Positions 36,661 to 40,590 of a DNA stretch of 40,590 nt are shown here, piece after piece; the first letter of the stretch is position 1, and every line of letters starts with the position of its first letter. Location: contig CAMLNA010000024.1 in assembly GCA_946481025.1 (NCBI GenBank), positions 1-40,590 on the forward strand, given 5' to 3'. The stretch comes from an uncultured Rivibacter sp. Lineage in GTDB: Bacteria > Pseudomonadota > Gammaproteobacteria > Burkholderiales > Burkholderiaceae. The translations under genes were made by a program, and so were the position numbers. The notes under the pieces are model-generated. The model made no database searches. It was not told the DNA's origin and worked only from the letters and a program-made list of their open reading frames with translations.

Positions 36661-38361
36661 TCAGCCCACCTCCGTGCGGCGGTATTCGCGCGGGCTGATG
36701 CCGATGATCCGGCGGAAGCTCCTTTCGAAGTGGCTAAGGTCGTTGAAACCGACGGTGAGCGCGACGTCGGTGATGCGCAACTGCTTGTCCGCCGCCAGCA
36801 GTTGCCGCGCGCGTTCAATGCGGATGCGCTGCAGCAGCGACTTGAAGGTGGTCTTCAGCACGCTGCGGAACAGGAAATTCAGGTGCGACGGGCTCACATG
36901 CGCGTGCCGGGCGAGCTCCCCCTGCGAGACGGCTTCGGCATGGTGCTCGCCGAGGTAGAGCAGCGCCTTGCGCAGGCCGTCGTGCAGCTTGCCCAGCTCC
37001 TGCAGGTTGCGCGTCATGGCGCAGCGCACCCAGTGGTCCGGCGCCGAGGCAGCGGCCTGCGGCGGCACCGGCACGGGCCGCGGGGGTGCCGGCGGCGTGG
37101 CAACCCGTCGCTCGGCAGTCATGTGCGGCGCATGGTTCAGCATGTCGACGTAGCGGATGGGGCGCCCCTTGGTCATGACGGCCAGGCGTGCGATCACCTG
37201 CTCCAGTTCGAACAGGTTCTCGGGCCAGGCATGGGCGTGGCAGAGTTCGAGAAGGTCGCTGGTCAGCAGCGTGCCGGGATCGAAGCCCTGGCGCTCGATG
37301 GCGGCAACCACCAGCGCCTCGATGTCCTCCCGCCGCTCGCGCAGCGGCGGCACGCGGATCGACAGGAAGTCCAGCTCAGCCAGCAGCGCCCGCGAGAAGC
37401 GGCCCTCGCGCGCCTGGGCGCGCAGGTCGACGGTGCATGAAGCGACGACGCGCAGCTCGCGCGTATCAGGCACGCTGAGCCACTGGCACAGGCGCGAGAG
37501 CATGTGCCGCGGCAGTTGCCCTTGCAGTGCGACCGGCAGTTCGTCGATGCCGTTGAAGAACAGCGTGCCCCCACGGGCTTGTTCGAACCAACTGGCCGGC
37601 GTGCCTACCGGTTCGGCGCAGTTCACCTCGACGAACGGCCCATCGGCACGTGGGCCGCAGCAATGGATGGCAGCGGCCAGCAAGGCCTTCTCAGTCCCGA
37701 ACTCGCCCGTCAGCAAGGCCGGCAACGCGCTCGAGGAGGCCATCTCGACGAAGGACTCGAGACGGAACAAGGCCTCCGACGCACCAACCGGCATGATCGG
37801 CCGCCCAAGGCGCCGGCCGGTCCATTGCTGAATCGCATAGCGCTTGGCCAGCAGCGCGCAACGATCGGCGAACTCTTCGCACAAGGCCTGTTGCGAGCCT
37901 TGTGCGGCACGGCCTCCGGGCCACGCCAGCTGCAACTCCCCCAGCGTGGTGGCGCCATAGCGCAACACAAACACCGCCGGCAGCGCGGCAGCAGAGGCGC
38001 GGCCGTCCCCGCCGTCCCCATTGCCAGCGGCGTGCTGCACGGGGCGCGGCACGCCGAACACGCCGTTCCCCAGGCGGCCGGGCTGGGCGTGACCGTTGCG
38101 AGGCGGCGCAGCACCGTCTTGCCAATGCGCCGTGAACACGCCGCCAGTGGATTTGAACGCCAGCGTGCCGACCTCGTGCAGGGCAAGCGCCCCACGTGTG
38201 GCGCCCGATCGGGCCGCGAGCGCTTCGAGCAGCCCACGCAGCAGTTCGACCCATGAGCGATGTGGCCGGTAGGCGTGACATATCAGCTCGGCAGTGAGCG
38301 CGACTCGCGGCGGGGCTCGGCGATCGACCCGACCACCGACGGTATCCGTTTCAAGCACCAT
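36661..38361 (-). CDS. AraC-type regulator fused to a degenerate NtrC-like AAA+ module
   Basis: About 566 aa from ATG 38361 (a TTG at 38379 is possible). Residues 25-180 look GAF-like. Residues about 205-400 follow the NtrC AAA+ pattern: GEFGTEKALLAAAIH in place of the Walker A, ADGPFVEVNCAEP, and RGGTLFFNGIDELP in place of a Walker B (the usual Asp-Glu is lost). PPLRERREDIEALV and HAWPENLFELEQVI also match. The stretch that should hold GAFTGA is missing, so sigma-54 activation is unlikely. The C-terminus is an AraC HTH pair (SPSHLNFLFRSVLKTTFKSL, then VGFNDLSHFERSFRRIIGIS). It is convergent with the operon by 6 bp and probably controls it. Confidence 0.85.
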   Translation of the reverse strand: MVLETDTVGGRVDRRAPPRVALTAELICHAYRPHRSWVELLRGLLEALAARSGATRGALALHEVGTLAFKSTGGVFTAHWQDGAAPPRNGHAQPGRLGNGVFGVPRPVQHAAGNGDGGDGRASAAALPAVFVLRYGATTLGELQLAWPGGRAAQGSQQALCEEFADRCALLAKRYAIQQWTGRRLGRPIMPVGASEALFRLESFVEMASSSALPALLTGEFGTEKALLAAAIHCCGPRADGPFVEVNCAEPVGTPASWFEQARGGTLFFNGIDELPVALQGQLPRHMLSRLCQWLSVPDTRELRVVASCTVDLRAQAREGRFSRALLAELDFLSIRVPPLRERREDIEALVVAAIERQGFDPGTLLTSDLLELCHAHAWPENLFELEQVIARLAVMTKGRPIRYVDMLNHAPHMTAERRVATPPAPPRPVPVPPQAAASAPDHWVRCAMTRNLQELGKLHDGLRKALLYLGEHHAEAVSQGELARHAHVSPSHLNFLFRSVLKTTFKSLLQRIRIERARQLLAADKQLRITDVALTVGFNDLSHFERSFRRIIGISPREYRRTEVG

Positions 38362-38596
38362 GGACTTGTTGTTGTCCAAGCTGGCGCCTCATCGGCACAC
38401 CGTCCGGTATTCCCAGGCCGGAGATGGGTGCCGCCAAACCTCCGGTTCGGCCGGCACAGAGCGGTCACCTCCCTGCGACCCATGGCGGCTCGATCCGTCA
38501 CCAACTCAGGCGACGAAGAATAGGGGGGCAACGATCACCATCCAACTGTCAGGACTGACAGGTGGAGTTGCCCGAGGCTCCGGCCGGCACGGGCGA
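38362..38596. other. Intergenic region upstream of the regulator
   Basis: 235 bp lie between the regulator start and the end of the next minus-strand gene. Apart from the hairpin at 38526-38573, I see no gene and no clear promoter. The regulator has no good ribosome site, which fits low expression. Confidence 0.5.
38526..38573. terminator. Long imperfect hairpin between the secreted-protein gene and the regulator
   Basis: Inner arms CTGTCAG (38546-38552) and CTGACAG (38555-38561), then TCCA/TGGA (38541-38544 with 38563-38566), then outer arms GGGCAAC (38526-38532) and GTTGCCC (38567-38573) with one bulge. It lies 24 bp after the end of the minus-strand gene at 38597. No T-run follows. It could terminate that transcript or act on the regulator promoter region. 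Confidence 0.5.
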
Positions 38597-39214
38597 TCAG
38601 CGTCGCGGCAGGCCGTCGGGCTCGCGGTTCAAGGCGGGCGGCAGGCGCTCGAGGTGCAGCACCTGGGCGCCCGGCTGCTCGCCCAGCGTGGTGACCGCGC
38701 CCAGCCCGTAGTCGTGCGAGCCGCCGACGCGGCGGTAGCGCCACTGCACCTGCCGCCGCCAGGCGCCCGCACGCTCGATGGTGCGCTCCAGCGTCATCTC
38801 GGCCTTGGCCCCCTTGGCGATGAGTTGCGACACCGCCTGCTGGAAGGCCATGTGCAGCGCCGGCCCGGCGGTGCGTTCGGCCCACACGGTGCAGGGGCCG
38901 CCGGTGGCGGTGACCAGCCACACCGGCTGCCCGGGCATCGCCAGCGCCGTACCGGCCTTGCCGGCCAACAGCGGCTCGACATTGGGCGACAGCACGTCCA
39001 GCGGGTCGAAGCCGTTCGAAACCGCCCAGTCCACCGCGGCGGTCTGGTCGCCTTCGGTCAGCACGCAGGCCTCGACGAACACGCGCGCCACGGCGTCGGG
39101 CGCCGGGCCCGGCCGCGGCGCTTCGCCGGCCAGCGGCACCAGCTGCGCGACAGCCGGCAGCGCCAGCAGCGCAAGAAAGAGCGCCCGCACCGGGCGAGCC
39201 AGGGCGGGCGTCAT
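38597..39214 (-). CDS. Unknown secreted protein next to alaS
   Basis: A 205-aa protein with a Sec signal (RPVRALFLALLALPAVAQ). The mature part begins around residue 24 and contains VARVFVEACVLTEGDQTAAV, a helix and strands, and WRRQVQWRYRRVGG. It has two Cys (in EACVLT and GGPCTVW) that could form a disulfide. I recognise no catalytic motif. It starts 25 bp after the alaS stop, so it is probably transcribed with it. The frame extends open upstream but the family-like signal fits the ATG at 39214. Confidence 0.75.
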   Translation of the reverse strand: MTPALARPVRALFLALLALPAVAQLVPLAGEAPRPGPAPDAVARVFVEACVLTEGDQTAAVDWAVSNGFDPLDVLSPNVEPLLAGKAGTALAMPGQPVWLVTATGGPCTVWAERTAGPALHMAFQQAVSQLIAKGAKAEMTLERTIERAGAWRRQVQWRYRRVGGSHDYGLGAVTTLGEQPGAQVLHLERLPPALNREPDGLPRR

Positions 39215-39239
39215 GGGCAGGCGCCTGCGGCCGGCACGC

Positions 39240-40590
39240 TCACACGCGCTCGGCGACCCAGCCCTGCACCGAGGCCAGCGCCTGCGGGAGCCGGGTCGCA
39301 TCGGTGCCGCCGGCCATGGCCATGTCGGGCTTGCCGCCCCCCTTGCCGCCCACCTGCTGGGCCACGAAATTGACCAGCTCGCCGGCCTTGACCTTGGCGA
39401 TGCTGTCGCTGGTGACGCCGGCCGCCAGCTGCACCTTGCCGCCGTCCACCGCCGCCAGCACGATGGCCGCGGTCTTGAGCTTGTCCTTGAGCTTGTCCAT
39501 GGTCTCGCGCAGGGCCTTGGCATCGGCGCCTTCCAGCGTGGCGGCCAGCACCTTCAGGCCCTTCACGTCCACCGCCTGGGCCAGCAGTTCATCGCCCTGG
39601 GCGGAAGCCAGCTTGCCCTTCAGCGCCGCCAGCTCCTTCTCGAGGGTGCGCACCTGTTCGAGCACGGCGCTCACGCGGGCCGGCACTTCGGCAGGCGTGA
39701 CCTTCAGCGTGCCCGCCACGCCACCCACGGTGGATTCCAGCTGCTGCAGGTAGGCCAGCGCGTTGTCGCCGGTCACCGCCTCCACGCGACGCACGCCGGC
39801 GGCCACGCCGCCTTCGGCCACGATCTTGAACAGGCCGATGTCGCCGGTGCGGTGCACGTGCGTGCCGCCGCAGAGTTCGCGGCTGGTGCCGATGTCGAGC
39901 ACGCGCACGCTGTCGCCGTACTTTTCGCCGAAGAGCATCATCGCGCCCAGCTTCTGCGCCTCGTCGATGGCCATCACGCGCGCCTCGGTGCCGGCATTGG
40001 CCAGGATCTCGGCATTCACCTTGGCTTCCACCGCGCGGATCTGCTCGTCGGTCATCGGCGCGTTGTGCGCGAAGTCGAAGCGGGTGCGCTCGGCATTGAC
40101 CAGCGAGCCCTTCTGCTGCACGTGGGCGCCCAGCACCTCGCGCAGGGCCTTGTGCATCAGGTGGGTGGCGCTGTGGTTGCGCACGGTCTTCGCGCGCTGC
40201 TCGCCGTCGACCTTGGCATTGATCGTGTCGCCCACCTTGATTTCACCCTCGACCACGCGGCCGTGGTGGCCGAACACGTCGGCCTGCACCTTCTGCGTGT
40301 CTTCGACGATGAAGCGCGAAGTGTTGTTGCGCAGCTCGCCGGTGTCGCCCACCTGGCCGCCGGACTCGGCATAGAAAGGCGTGTGGTCAAGCACGATCAC
40401 CGCGTCGTCGCCGGATTTGGCGCTCTGCACGGGCGAGCCGTCCACGTACACGGCCGTGACCTTGGCGCCTTCGTGCACAAGCTGCTCGTAGCCGTGGAAG
40501 GTGGTGGCCGCGCCGCTGTATTCGAGACCGGCCGACATCTTGAACTTGCCGGCCGCGCGGGCCTGCTCGCGCTGGCGGTTCATCGCCGCG
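39240..40590 (-). CDS. alaS: Alanine-tRNA ligase, C-terminal part (cut by the window edge)
   Basis: About 450 residues are visible. The aminoacylation core lies beyond 40590. Present are the editing domain with metal motifs HSATHLMH and [13 protein letters not shown], which clears mischarged Ser and Gly, then a coiled linker ([20 protein letters not shown]), and the DHHA1 C-Ala domain ending [33 protein letters not shown] is also typical. The end at TGA 39240 is complete. Confidence 0.97.
   Translation of the reverse strand, partial: AAMNRQREQARAAGKFKMSAGLEYSGAATTFHGYEQLVHEGAKVTAVYVDGSPVQSAKSGDDAVIVLDHTPFYAESGGQVGDTGELRNNTSRFIVEDTQKVQADVFGHHGRVVEGEIKVGDTINAKVDGEQRAKTVRNHSATHLMHKALREVLGAHVQQKGSLVNAERTRFDFAHNAPMTDEQIRAVEAKVNAEILANAGTEARVMAIDEAQKLGAMMLFGEKYGDSVRVLDIGTSRELCGGTHVHRTGDIGLFKIVAEGGVAAGVRRVEAVTGDNALAYLQQLESTVGGVAGTLKVTPAEVPARVSAVLEQVRTLEKELAALKGKLASAQGDELLAQAVDVKGLKVLAATLEGADAKALRETMDKLKDKLKTAAIVLAAVDGGKVQLAAGVTSDSIAKVKAGELVNFVAQQVGGKGGGKPDMAMAGGTDATRLPQALASVQGWVAERV

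Overview
The window is GC-rich, densely coded DNA of a betaproteobacterium. Three things point to Burkholderiales, probably near the Rubrivivax/Leptothrix/Rhizobacter group: the dapA-bamC order, the caa3-type cytochrome oxidase cluster, and the style of ParC/ParE and PabBC. This placement is inferred from gene content; no rRNA gene is present. Nearly all of the sequence is coding, with short gaps and many ATGA stop/start overlaps.

Layout. 1-239: a 90-bp tandem repeat that runs into the start of a fused pabBC gene. 2067-2940: two small paralogous proteins with a phasin-like look. 3064-5856: a chemoreceptor and an FAD oxidoreductase. 5849-11044 (minus): a membrane protein followed by a caa3-type oxidase operon (subunit II with fused cytochrome c, subunit I, two subunit III-type genes, subunit IV). 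11140-15988 (minus): parE, an acetyltransferase and parC in tight series. 16070-21753 (plus): MFS transporter, a 44-residue membrane peptide, SDR, methyltransferase, dapA, bamC and an MBL-fold hydrolase. 21817-23862 (minus): Ala-rich lipoprotein, an unknown protein and a RoxA/YcfD-type ribosomal oxygenase. 23911-24432 (plus): a SlyD-like isomerase. 24447-29226 (minus): a probable six-gene operon ending in coaBC and dut. 38597-40590 (minus): an unknown secreted protein and the 3' part of alaS.

The most unusual part is 29603-36654, a plus-strand operon of eleven genes that I read as an R-body (Reb) locus. It starts with four near-identical RebB-type proteins of 88-96 residues. Three divergent RebB-like proteins follow, one with a long Pro/Ala tail. 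Then come an unknown 366-aa protein, an Ala/Gln-rich helical protein, a 624-aa protein with a possible nucleotidyltransferase signature, a small unknown protein, and a GH25 muramidase with a lipoprotein signal. A convergent gene (36661-38361) encodes a regulator that joins a degenerate NtrC-like AAA+ module, lacking the sigma-54 contact loop, to an AraC-type DNA-binding domain. R-bodies are coiled protein ribbons known to unroll and break membranes. A plausible but untested reading is a ribbon machine with its own assembly proteins, a wall-cutting enzyme for release, and a dedicated regulator.

The remaining genes are mostly housekeeping: folate, lysine/cell wall, CoA and dUTP metabolism, topoisomerase IV, respiration, outer-membrane assembly and tRNA charging. 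I saw no tRNA or rRNA genes, insertion sequences, CRISPR arrays or prophage structural genes.
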